Shown here one piece after another: positions 46,600 to 58,189 of a stretch of DNA of 64,000 nucleotides (positions are counted from its first letter, which is position 1; every line of letters begins with the position of its first letter). The stretch lies in NCBI GenBank assembly GCA_009741485.1, contig VKON01002621.1, forward strand, positions 323,057 to 387,056, in the 5' to 3' direction. Position numbers and translations under genes: made by a program. This stretch comes from Malurus cyaneus samueli (Eukaryota; Chordata; Aves; Passeriformes; Maluridae). The notes beneath the pieces are model-generated. The model had not been told where the DNA came from. It saw nothing but the letters and a program-made list of their open reading frames with translations, and ran no database searches.

Positions 46600-47483
46600 C
46601 AAAAGCAGGGAAGACCACTGAGATTTATTCCTAGAGGCCGCTGTCCCCACATGGATCATCCAGGTCCTGCCAGGGCTCCACTCAGCTCACCCTGTGCCCT
46701 TCCTTCATTTGGGATGTCACCATGCAGGGGACACGTGTCTGCCTGTCCTCCTGCCCACCAGAGCCCAGTGTCTTTGCCAGCATTGGAATTAACTCATTTA
46801 AAGGAAAAAGAAAAATACAAAACCAAAACCATCCTCAGCTTTTTTTTTTCTTGGGAAAAAAACCCTTTAACCATAACAAAAAAAAAAAAAAAAAGGAAAG
46901 AGAAGATATTCAGGACCAATATATACAGATGGGGGATTGCACTTAATTACAGTAGTTTACATCCATTGGACAAAATTTACTTCTTTTTTTATATAAATCT
47001 GTATGTATAGGAGTGGGGAGAGGGGAGGATGGAGCAGACTGTACCTATATTTACAGTTTAATTGGCTCAGTTCAACAACACATGCAACTCCTCCCTCCAA
47101 ACGCCACGTAACAGACCCCGGTCCCTCTCAGTCCGCCGAGTGCAGGAGTTTAACTCAAACACGGTCCATCTTCCCCTCCTGCCACCTCCCAGCACAGCCC
47201 ATTCCTCGCTCCTCGGGAAAGCCTCTTGGACGGCGAACACTTCAGAAAAAAAAAACATCCCCGAGACCAATCTTGGAAATACTGCGTGGAGGGAAGGAGA
47301 GGCGGGTCCGGGCGGTCCCGGCGGGCGCGGAGCCCCGAGCCCCGGCTCCGTGTGCGGCTCCTCGCTGCTGGGCTGCGCTCCGCTCCGGCGGGCGGCTCCC
47401 GGGCTCTGCGCGCAGCTCGCCGCCGGCATGTCGTGGAAAATGAGATCCCGTTGCTATGTGCAAAAGCAGCGAGGTGTAGAGCA
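46600..47483 (-). other. HNF1B: HNF1B 3' UTR (inferred extent)
   Basis: Follows the HNF1B stop codon. A minus-strand AATAAA lies at about 46624-46629 and would give a 3' UTR near 0.9 kb. Includes A/T runs near 46840-46895 and a CpG-dense block at 47290-47430. Confidence 0.5.
47290..47430. promoter_or_regulatory. CpG-dense block at the HNF1B 3' end
   Basis: Very high CpG density just downstream of the HNF1B stop codon, in otherwise CpG-poor surroundings. Could be a small CpG island or a GC-rich 3' UTR element. Confidence 0.4.
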
Positions 47484-47504
47484 TCACCAGGCTTGCAGGG
47501 GACA
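47484..47504 (-). CDS. HNF1B: HNF1B coding exon 9 (21 nt of coding sequence)
   Basis: After acceptor CCCCAG it encodes CPLQAW and TGA (47484-47486), identical to the mammalian C terminus and length. Confidence 0.95.
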   Translation of the reverse strand, partial: CPLQAW

Positions 47505-50500
47505 CTGGGGAGAGGAGAGAGAGCAGCGCAGTGAGCGGCAGGGGGAAGAGGCGTCACCTCCTGCACTTGCCCGTGACCTTGGTGCTGCCACACGAGCCCT
47601 GCTCGGCCCCTGCCCTGCCCCGAGGGGGAGGCAGTGGAAAAATGCTTTCTGAGACAGCTATTGCCACCCCCTCCCAACAGGAATAATAATAAAAAAGGGT
47701 CTGTCTGTGCCCAGGCTGTTGCAGAGGTGGTGCCACGCAGCCCAGGAGCAGCCAGGTGTGAGGCTGAGCTCAGCTGGGCTGGGAGCAGGGCCAGGGGCTC
47801 ATCCTGTCCCCCAGCATCGCTCTCATCTCCAGGGACAGAGCCGAGCAGTGCCACATCCACGCCACTGCCACATCCACCCCACTGCCACATCCACGCCACT
47901 GCCACATCCACCCACTGCCACATCCACCCCACTGCCACATCCACGCCACTGCCACATCCACCCCACTGCCACATCCACCCCACTGCCACATCCACCCCAC
48001 TGCCACATCCATGCCACTGCCACATCCACCTCATTACCACATCCACACCACTGCCACATCCATCCCACTGCCACATCCACCCCACTGCCACATCCACCCC
48101 ACTGCCACATCTACATCCACCCCACTGCCACATCTACATCCACCCCACTGCCACATCTACATCCACCCCACTGCCACATCTACATCCACCCCACTGCCAC
48201 ATCACATCCACCCCACTGCCACACTCTCCACATCCACCCCACTGCCACATCACATCCACCCCACTGCCACATCCACCCACTGCCACATCCACCCCACTGC
48301 CACATCCACCCACTGCCACATCCACCCCACTGCCACATCCACCCCATGACCACATCCACCCCACTGCCACATCCATCCCACTGCCACATCCACCCCACTG
48401 CCACATCCACCCCACTGCCACATCCACCCCATTGCCACATCCACCCTATTGACACATCCACCCCACTGCCACATCCATCCCACTGCCACATCCACCCCAC
48501 TGCCACATCCACCCCACTGCCACATCCACCCCACTGCCACTTCTCCACCCCTCTCCATCCCTGGGGTCCCCCCAGCCCACCAGGGGTGGGGGTGACCTTG
48601 TGGGCTGGAGCACACAGCAAACACCATCAGCAGGAGATAAGGAGACGCCAGGAGCCTCCCTGACGTGTCATCAGGGGCTGGCCATGGCTATCAGGTGTTT
48701 GCCCACGTAATAAACATGGTGGCGTGGCCTCAAGCATTGTCAAAGGAGCCGGGAGGCGTCTGCCCCTTCCAGGTCTAATAACAGCACCTGATAAGAGACC
48801 CACAGCAAGTGAGGGCAGAGCTGGGGGGGGACCAGGGACCTCCCTCTGGCTCTGCCCCCCTGTCAGGACCTGGAGCAGCCGCCACAGAGCAGATTTTGGG
48901 GTCTGGTGGGTGCTGCCCTAACAGCGAGGCAAAGGGTGGAGGAGCCAGGGCACAGCCCCCAGTAGTCCCAGACAATCATAGAAACCCAAATCCCCAAAAA
49001 ATGTTCAGGTATTTGAGTGATCTGGGGGGTGAGCTGCATTTATGGGGCCCCCATGCGGCCTCTGGCACACTTCATTCACCTCTGGCTAATGAAACCAGTG
49101 ACCACCAAGAAAGAAATCCATGCACAAAGATAAATCTCTCCAGCTTTAGCTTGGGCATCGAATAGTTGGTAGGAAAAGTGACCCTGGGGGCTGGGAGGGT
49201 TCGCTGTCAGGGACAGGGGTCAGATCTTGGATGTTTATCATGTGCTGGGGATAACAGGGGGGTGGATGCCCTTTTGCCACAGCAGGTGAAGGGTCCTGGC
49301 CCCATATCCCCCCTCGTGAGCCCTGACACCTCCTCCTGCTTTCATTAAAAACGCTGGAGGGAGAACCCCCCGGGAGCCCCAGCCCCGGGCAGCGCTGGTC
49401 AAGGTAGGCTGATCGCAGGGCCCGCAGGCGGCGGGGATGGCCGGGCTCTATCTCCCTGCCAGGGACATTTCCTGTGTCCCGCGGCTCCCGCGGCCAGCCC
49501 GGCATCAAAGGCACCAGAAGTCGATTAATCAGGGCCAGTTCGGGCTGAGCGCGCAGCAGATGGGCCGATAAAGCTGCACGGAGGAAATGGTGCTGCAGGG
49601 GCGGCTGTGCCTCAGTGGTCACCCTGGGACCAGCAAAGGGTGGGATCCCCGGCGGGGGATGGTGCTCATCACCCCTTTCCAAACACCCCAAACACCCCTC
49701 ACACCTCCCCTTTGCAGCCCCTTCCTTCACCCTCACCAGGGGTCTCACAGCAATCCCACACCGTATTTACTCTGTGGTCATTGCAGACATTTTTTTCCCG
49801 TCCCCTGTCAAACCTCGGGAAGAAAGTTTATCTGAATGCAAGTTCAAGGCTCTCTCTTATTTATCTAGCGATCAATAAGGGCCACATATTTCCCACAGTC
49901 CCCAGAGCTGGCTCTCAGAAAGGGACTATTGTCTAAGGAAAGCCTCACACACCTGATTTGAACCAGGATAAGTCCGGCCTTACACCTGCAGTGGGCAGAT
50001 GATAAAGGTTTATGGGTTGGGGGAAGCTGGGGAGCACTGCACTCCCCTTGGCTCCAGCCAGGGTTGATCCCCCTGGACACAGACAGCACAGCCAGCTTGG
50101 TTTGCCCTTCTCAGCCCAACAGGATGCTCCCACTCCCATGGAGCTGCCCCAGGGATGAGCAGGGCCTGGCTGGTACCACCGAGTGCTAGATAAAACCACC
50201 TGCAAGCATGGTTTTGGTGTCTTGGAGCCCATGGTTTTGGTGTTTAGGAGCCCATGGTTTTGGTGTTTTGGAGCCCATGTTTTGGTGTCTTGGAGCCCAT
50301 GGTTTTGGTGTTTTGGAGCCCATGGTTTTGGTGTTTTGGAGCCCATGATTTTGGTGTTTGGAGCCCATGGTTTTGGTGTTTTTGAAGCCCATGGTTTTGG
50401 TGTTTGGAGCCCATGGTTTTGGTGTTTTGGAGCCCATGGTTTTGGTGTTTAGGAGCCCATGGTTTTGGTGTCTTGGAGCCCATGGTTTTGGTGTCTTGGA

Positions 50501-53500
50501 GCCCATGGTTTTGGTGTTTGGAGCCCATGGTTTTGGTGTTTTGGAGCCCACGGTTTTGGTGTTTTGGAGCTCATGGTTTTGGTGTTTTGGAGCCCATGGT
50601 TTTGGTGTTTTGGAGCCCATGAACGGTGCTCTCAGCACCGCAGGGCTCATCCTCAGCTTCCCACGTGAGTGCAGGAAAGGCAGAGGATGGGATCTCTGCT
50701 ACTCCCACCTCCAGCCCCATATCCAGAGGGGGGGAAAAGCCCCACTCCACCTCCACATCCCCGTGCCCCTTGAGCCATCTCTGGGTCATTACCTGCTTAC
50801 TGGAAGACATGTTGGTGAGCGTGCTGATGCTGCTGGTGTCCGTCACCACCATGGCCGAGGGGAAGCGCGATGTGTGCGAATACTGGGGGGGCTCCTGTTT
50901 GTGAGCGTACACTGCCGAGAGGAGGGGACAGGTCAGGGAACAGCCACCCCCAGTCCTTCCCCGGGGGCTCAGAACCCCGCTATGGTCCGGGGGTGCTGTG
51001 GGAATGGGCAGCGTGGAGACAGGGAGGAGTTAAAAGGAGCCACGGGAAGAACCCGCTGCTTGCTGCGTTCTCAGCTCGCCCTCAGAAAGTCATGGGGATC
51101 GAGAGGACGTGGCTGAACCAGACGGGTGGAGTGGGGGAAGGAAGGGACGGGGCGGGATGTGACCACCCCGCACCACTGAGCATCCCATGGGCTGGAACCA
51201 CCACAGAGAGGAGCAGCCAGCTCGGGCAGGGCAGAGCAGGAGGAGAGTACAAGCCGGTTTTCCCATCAGAATTCATTCCCAGGGCGCTCCCCAGCTCCCC
51301 CCGACCCTTACTGTGCGAGTTCTGCAGCTGGGTCACGGTGGCCATGAAGGGCTGCTGCGCCATGTGCCCGGGGGACTGCTGCATCAGCGGCTGCTGGTGC
51401 GGGCTGTGCAGCTGCTGCGAGAACTGCACGGGCTGCAGGGCTGCCAGGCTGCCGGCCACGCTGTTGATCACCGGGACACTCTGTGCCTGCGACGTGTTCA
51501 GACCTGGGGGCAGCGAGAAAGCGGAGCGGGATGTCAGCATGGCACAGCGGGCAGCGTCCCCTCCCTGCCCCGGGGCGGGGGACAGAGGTGACCTCGGGGC
51601 GCACTTACTCTGCGCGATGGCCATGACTCCCGAGAGCGGCGTCATGATGAGGTTCTGGGACTGCTGCGGGTTGTGGTGGGACAGGCTGTGGATGTTGGTC
51701 AGGGTGCTCACCGGGGGCAGCCCGCCTCCCGACACGGAGATCTGCAGGAGCAAGGCAGGATGGCACAGTCAGAGCGCCCGCTTTGGGGATCAGCAGAGCC
51801 CCCTCCCTAGAAATCACTGGGGCTTCAGCACCCACAGCCCCGGGGTGCAGACCCCAATTACAGCACCTGCACTTGGCATTAACACACAGCAAAGCAGCCC
51901 TGGGAAGGAGGACCTGGCTGGCACTGGCTTCCAGCTCCACTGGAGCATGGCATCAGGACAAGGCACAGCCCGAGCCTTTGCCAGTTTGTCCCCCGAGTCC
52001 AAGCTCCAGCCCTCGGGGACAGCTGAGGACTCTCAACACTCATTAACTTCCAACCATCGTGCTTTTAGGGGAACGTGGGACCTCTAAATTCAGGAAGGTG
52101 ATGAAAAATGACGGAATGCAGATTAAAAGGGTCCCGTGGTGATGATCTTAGTCACCAGTCTGGCAGGATACTGGTGAGACGGGGAGGGTGTGCACAGCCA
52201 GAGCCAGTGCCCGGGGTTTCGGGCCAAAGTTTAGGGATCAGACAAAGGCAGCTGGCACGTGCTGTGAGGACTGGAGCTGGTCCCCAGTACACAGAAGTTT
52301 TTTATTTCTTTAATTGCTGCACCTTCCCGTAATCCCTCTCATCAGCCCTCCTGCACTGAGCGACCTCGATCCCGACTCGGAGCCATCCCCGCGGCCCTTC
52401 GGGTGACATTTCTGGACACCGGTTCCGAGCACCTTGTTTATTTTGCACATGTGAGCTGGAGATAGCGACTGAAACAAATCCATCAATAAATTCCAAAGCC
52501 CGGGAGTGACTCACATTTCCTGATCCGGTATTTTCCACTTTCAAAGTCCCTTCAAGGCCGGGTTACGGCACACTCGGCTGCACAAGCCAAACAGCTCCCG
52601 GCAAGCACACGCCGCTCGCCCGCAGCCCCGGCTCCTCTCACGGGCTGTTTAGCCCCAGAGCGCTGCACCTGCATTGTGCATGACTGGAAAAAACCCTGCG
52701 GGCACCAGACCCTCGGGGTGGACCCTCTGGCACTGCCAAAGTTCAGGCAAACTCTGAAAGAGCGAGCCACCAAAGATCTCTGCAACCTCAGAAATGCTCT
52801 TTCCTGAAAGATGCAGCAACTTCCTTGGCAGCTCCTCGTTTCATGTGGGGCATTGAAGGCACATGTTTACTTACTAGAAACCACAGCCTACAGCATATTT
52901 CTATTAAACCTCGAGCAAGCAGCGGCTAGCCCTGCCTGGAGATGGGATAGATAAGCTGGCAGAGCCGCGGTCCCGCGCGGTCCCCACGGCGCTGGGCAGA
53001 GGCTGAGCCGCGGGGAGAGCTCCTCTGCTGCACCTGAGCTTTTCCCAGTTTGATCTGCTCCCTTTCCTTCTCCCGTGCTGCCCAGTCCCTTCCAGGGGTC
53101 TCCCCACTGGTCCCAGGAGGTGGCAGGGGGTGCTGGCACTGCCTCGCCCGTGGGGACCCCCGCCCCGGGCACACTGTGCCGCCGCCGCCGCCTTTATCCC
53201 TGACTCATTTTATGGCTTCCAGGCTGAGGGTTACGAGGCTCAACACACCCCTGAGGCGATCTGGGCGTGCTGGGACAGAGGGACTGCGCTGGGGGGGCTG
53301 GGGTGTCGCTCTGCACTGTCCCCCAGCTTGGCAGGGAGCGCTTGGCTTTGCAGGGTGAGTGCCTGGAGACCCTCTCCAGCCAGAAGGAAAGGCACGATGA
53401 AATGGTGCCACGGCTGAGGGAGGGGACAGTGAGCCCCTCCACGGCCACCCAGCCTCACCAGGAGACTGACAGCATGGCCCAGAAGGGACAACCCTCTGAA

Positions 53501-56500
53501 AATGGAAGTGAAAACCGGGCAGGAACCGGCTTGGCCCCGTCACCCAGTGCCATGTTTGACTTTCGATTTCAGCAGGGAAAAAAAAAAAACTGTTCCCGGA
53601 AAAGCAGCAGTTGCACACAAACCTCTGGCAGCCTGCTGCAGGGACGGGCTGTGCTCTGCTATCACATCCCATCCTGTCCTGACCCAAACCCTGCACCCTG
53701 ACCTTGTCCTGCTCCTTCACCCACCCATCCAAGAGCTTTGCACCAGGAAGGGGCACCCCAAGTGCTCAGACCCTTCCACAGCCCTGCAGCACCAGCACAG
53801 GGGGGTGTCCGGCCCCACAGGGATGCTGATGTCCATCTCCACTCCTACCATGCTGCTCTGCCCATAAAATCCCTGCAGAAAAGCCCCAAGGACGTGGCAA
53901 AGGGGATGGGAAGAGGCAGCACGAGCAGCTTCAGTCCCCTGGGTGACACCCGGGACAAGAAGGTCCCTGCTCGCAAGGAAAGCCCAGACCTGGGGAATGC
54001 TCAGGGAAAAAGTAATGAATGAGTATTTTATCGATACCGTGTCACCGGCAAGAGAAAGCAAACAGTGACCCACCCAGCGCGTCCAGCGTGCGATCAATGA
54101 ACCCCCGGGCTCTGCCAGGTCCATCCCGGGAAGCTCTGGGTGTCACACCGGGAGCGCCGCCTCGGGGGCGGGCGGTGGGGACAGCGTCACCCCGGTCCCC
54201 TACAATGCGCCATTGTTCATCGGGGCCGCGTGTGAAACCCGGGGAAAGCGTGTTTGCTCTGCCCGCTGCGCCCTCTTATCTTATCAGCGCCGCCGCCACA
54301 ATGGGCCAGGTGTACTCACCATTTTACCGTCGGGAGAGAGCAAACCGTGGCCCGGGTCCAGGCCGGCCGGGGAGACCTGCTGCAGGACGGCCTGGCTGGT
54401 GGTGACCATGGCACCGCTGCCGTGGTGGCTCATGGCCCCCGAGGATGCCACCTCGCCGCTCGCCGCCTGGCTGTAGCGCACCCCTGCAAAACATTGGTGT
54501 CACCGTGGGCACTGCCAGGCTCCGTGCCCACCCTCGGGATGGTCCCTGTGGCACCAGGATGAAGATGTGCCAAGCTGTGCCAAGCTGTGCCCACCAGACC
54601 CATGACACTTTGCTCGAGCCCTCCAGCATCCCATCCCCTCTGGAAACCCTCCCCACAAATGTAGGATCAGGCACACACCCACCCCCCAAAGCAGACCCCA
54701 GCCCTGGAAAGAAATCTGGCTCAGGCACAGCTCTTCTATATAAATATATTTAATTTGGCTGAAGCAGCCCGTGCTGATAACCATATGATCAACCATGTGT
54801 CATGGAAAGGCATCTACAGATCACAAATAATTAACCGAGGAAAACCCATGGGAAACAAAAGTGTCCTTTACGGGGCTGCCTTGACGACTACAGTGAGAAG
54901 ACATTTATTAGGAGGAGTCCAGCCCTGTGCTCCCTGCCAGGTTCGCTGAACTGCCCTGGGATCGAAGCAGTGGGTGATGGACAAACCACAGCAATTTTGG
55001 CAAAAAATCCACAAAAAGCCCACCCTGCAGCCACCCTGACCACCAGCACAGGGCACAGGGACAGCTCCTCAAAGAGACCACACGGGAGGTCAGCCCATGG
55101 CATCGGTGAAGGATGCTCCGAGGACTATGCTAAAATTAATCTATAAATCAAGGAAAAGCAAAGAAATTATAACTGGAGCTTGCCACCAGCTCCAAAATCA
55201 CCCCACACCCTGCACCAAAACCACAACACGGCCACCCCGCCATCGACTCCGAATTTTCCCCATCAGCTGGTTAAACACGTCGCACAGATAGGAATCTCCT
55301 CAGCAGGTCTGGCTCCTGATCATTTCCCAGCAAACCCCTTTATCCCTGATAATAAAAGAATGTCCTCTGGCAGGTGGATATTTGCCGGCCCGAGTGGACG
55401 TCCCCGCCGTGAGCAGGGTAAACATTACTCAACCGGGGCACTGTCACTCGCATTCTTCCCGCGGCCCCGGCCCCGCAGAGGGTGCTTCACCCTGGGCTGG
55501 GATCCCGGCGCTGCTTAAACAATGGCAGGGAGATAAAATAAAACCCTTTCTTCTTCTTCTGGGCGTGATCTGAGAGATAGACGGGAGCGCAGACGGCTCC
55601 TCTCGGGAAGAAATCAGAGTTTCTGCTGCTCTTTTGGGGGCAATAAGAACCAAAAAAAGTTCATTTTAAACACAAGGTCATGCCCTATCCAGCTGAGGGG
55701 GTGATAACCCATGAGCAAAGCTACCCAAAGCGGTGAAGTTGGCTTCAAAACACACAAGAGGTTAAATGCTGATTTTCAAGATCTTCCTTGCAACCCCAAG
55801 GACAAGACTTTGATTGTTTGAGGAACAATAACCAGCGCCGAGATTCCGAGATAGGCTGGGGACTGAGATTTTGGGTCTCTAGATAAAACCACTGAAGACT
55901 CCGAGTCTTGAAGAAGAGCCTTGATGAAGATTAACTCCCCCAAGGAGAGCAAGGCTGGACTCCAGGGCTGGTGACAGCAGTGCCAGTCCCCAGCCCCACC
56001 AAGGAGCCTGCCCAGAAACTGATGCTGAGCAGGGAGAAGCTTCTGCCAGGGCAGAAAACCCTTCCTCACTGGGTTTTCCCCATTCCTAGAATGAGCTGTT
56101 ATTATTTATGTGTCCCCCAGGTCATATCATTAATTTTGGGAAGGCACTACAAGGCATTGCTGCTGTCACTGCTGCAGCACACGGAGCTCCCTGATGATGG
56201 TGGTGCCTTTCCTCCGAGCTTCTTGGCCTCCCTCATTCTCTAAACCCCAAAATCCAACCCTCCCCTGGTGGCACAAGCCCTGGGATGTCCCCACAGTGCA
56301 GGGGACAGCTCCAGCTGCTCCTACCGGGACTGCAGAATTCCTCCTGGACCATCCAGGGTTTATGAGCTGGGCTCAGACAGCTCAGAGCCGGCTCTCCTGC
56401 TGCTCTCTGTGCCTCCACAGCTGGAAGCAGCCCTGGTGCAAAGGGATTTATTCCCCCTCAGCCTCTTCCCGTGGATGCTCCGGAGAGGAGCCTGGATGGG

Positions 56501-58153
56501 GATCACCAGGAAAGGCTCTGGCGGCGGAGCCTTCCCTCCTCGAGGCTTTTTTTTTTTTTTTTTTTTTTTAACTGGAGCTACAGCCGTAAAATAAAAGTCA
56601 GTTTATGGGATGGGCCATTGTGTGGCCCCTGAGCTGCACAGCCCATGGAATGTTTTACTGCTCTCCCCTGCCCCAGATGAGCTGCAGGGTCCGGCTCCCG
56701 CAGCCGTAACCCCGTTCCAGACGAGGGATGGGGACAGCAGAGGGACAACCCCCAGGGCAGGGGGGTCCTGTGCACCCACAGAAACCCCCAGCACCTCTCT
56801 GCTTCTTTGGGGTGCCAGAACCACCCTCCTGACCCAGCTTTTGGGGTGGGGTGGGAATTTAAGGCACCAATTGGTATCTTTATCACTCCCATCACAGCCT
56901 TGTGCCATTTCTCAGAACACGCCAGTCCTGTGCCTTTGGCAGGCACTGGCAGTGAAGCAGTTTGATTCTGCTCTGCAATAGTCACGTTCATATAAAATAA
57001 ATTGTATTTAAAAAAAAAAAAAAAACAAAAAACCACTTTTCTGTACTTTTAAATGTCCTTCCCTTCCATGTACTTTAACAGCCTTTCTGCCACAGCACAT
57101 CCCGATCATCCCGACCTGTGCCACTTCCCCCAGCTTCTGCCCAGATCTTCACCAATGTCCTGCACATCACCAGCAATGCAAACTCCAAAACAGACCCCAA
57201 AAAGTCACCGGTGAGGTGGTGGCAGTGGGGATTCAGCTCTGCTCTCTGCCTGACCCCCCAGGATGCAGCTGCCAGGTGTGAAAGTGGGGTGAGAAAGGTG
57301 AAGTGTGATTTTTGGGGTCACGCTGGACTCAGTGATGCTCCACCCATTGACATCCATGGACAGCCAGGTCACTAATGGGACATTTTCACCCTCCCAAAAT
57401 TCCGGTCCAGACAGCACCAAGGGCAGCTCTGATTTTTGGGCTGCCACTCAAATTGTCCCTAAAGTGTTAATCTTGCTCAGTTACAGAGGTGCATAGTTTA
57501 TATCCATTATAAACCCGTTTATGGGGACTGGACCCTCCCATTTCGCTGCTGTCATAAAGTTCTAATTACCCCCATAAAACAGGGAAAAGCTCCTAACAGT
57601 GCACTGTACCCACCGAGCCCCACAATGCGCCCGACAGTAAAATATTACAACTGCTGGCACCGGGTCCCAGCAAGAACCAGCACCCCAAAAACTCCGGGAA
57701 GGATCCAGGTACAGACTGGGGGCACCCCTGGAGACAGGGATCACCGGCAGGCTCTTCTCTGAAGGAAAATTAAAGCACTTAAATTGGGATTTAGGAAGAA
57801 CCTCAGGGGTGGCGCTGGGTTGTTTTTACGTTTGTCTCCATCTATAGAGATATCTGAATGTATATATATAAATAAATAATGTATTTTAATATATATATAT
57901 GATGTATATATATAAATAATGTATTTTAATATATAATTTATGTTTATGTTATAGATGTGATATTTGCAGAGCAGGATGGATGGAATGGATGGATGATCAT
58001 GGAGTGGATGGATGGATGGATGGAGGAGGGAAGGGAAGGGAGGGAGGGATGGATGGATTGGAGGGATGGAATGATGAGATGATGGATGGATGTGGATGGA
58101 GGGATGGATGATGGAGGATGGATGGAGGGAGGGATGGGATGGAAGGGATAGGG

Positions 58154-58189
<36 letters not shown>

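Larger units (their letters stand above)
38560..46600. other. Intergenic DNA between DDX52 and HNF1B
   Basis: Eight kilobases without a supported gene. It holds two antisense CR1 copies, a 49-bp repeat and an assembly gap. Open frames such as 43166-44083 (+) have no recognisable domain or splice context. A stretch around 42300-43050 is repeat-free and AT-richer, with no feature I can name. Confidence 0.6.
47505..50792 (-). other. HNF1B: HNF1B intron 8
   Basis: Contains two minisatellites (47848-48545 and 50205-50625). Between them, 48560-50200 is non-repetitive; the part at about 49380-49600 is CpG-richer with a CGATTAATCAGGGC motif and could be regulatory. Confidence 0.6.

Noticed and set aside
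47707..48663. Open frames of [21 protein letters not shown] repeats on both strands
   Set aside because: Product of the 18-bp intronic minisatellite in HNF1B intron 8; not coding.
50183..51116. Open frames of [18 protein letters not shown] repeats
   Set aside because: Translation of the 23-bp intronic minisatellite.
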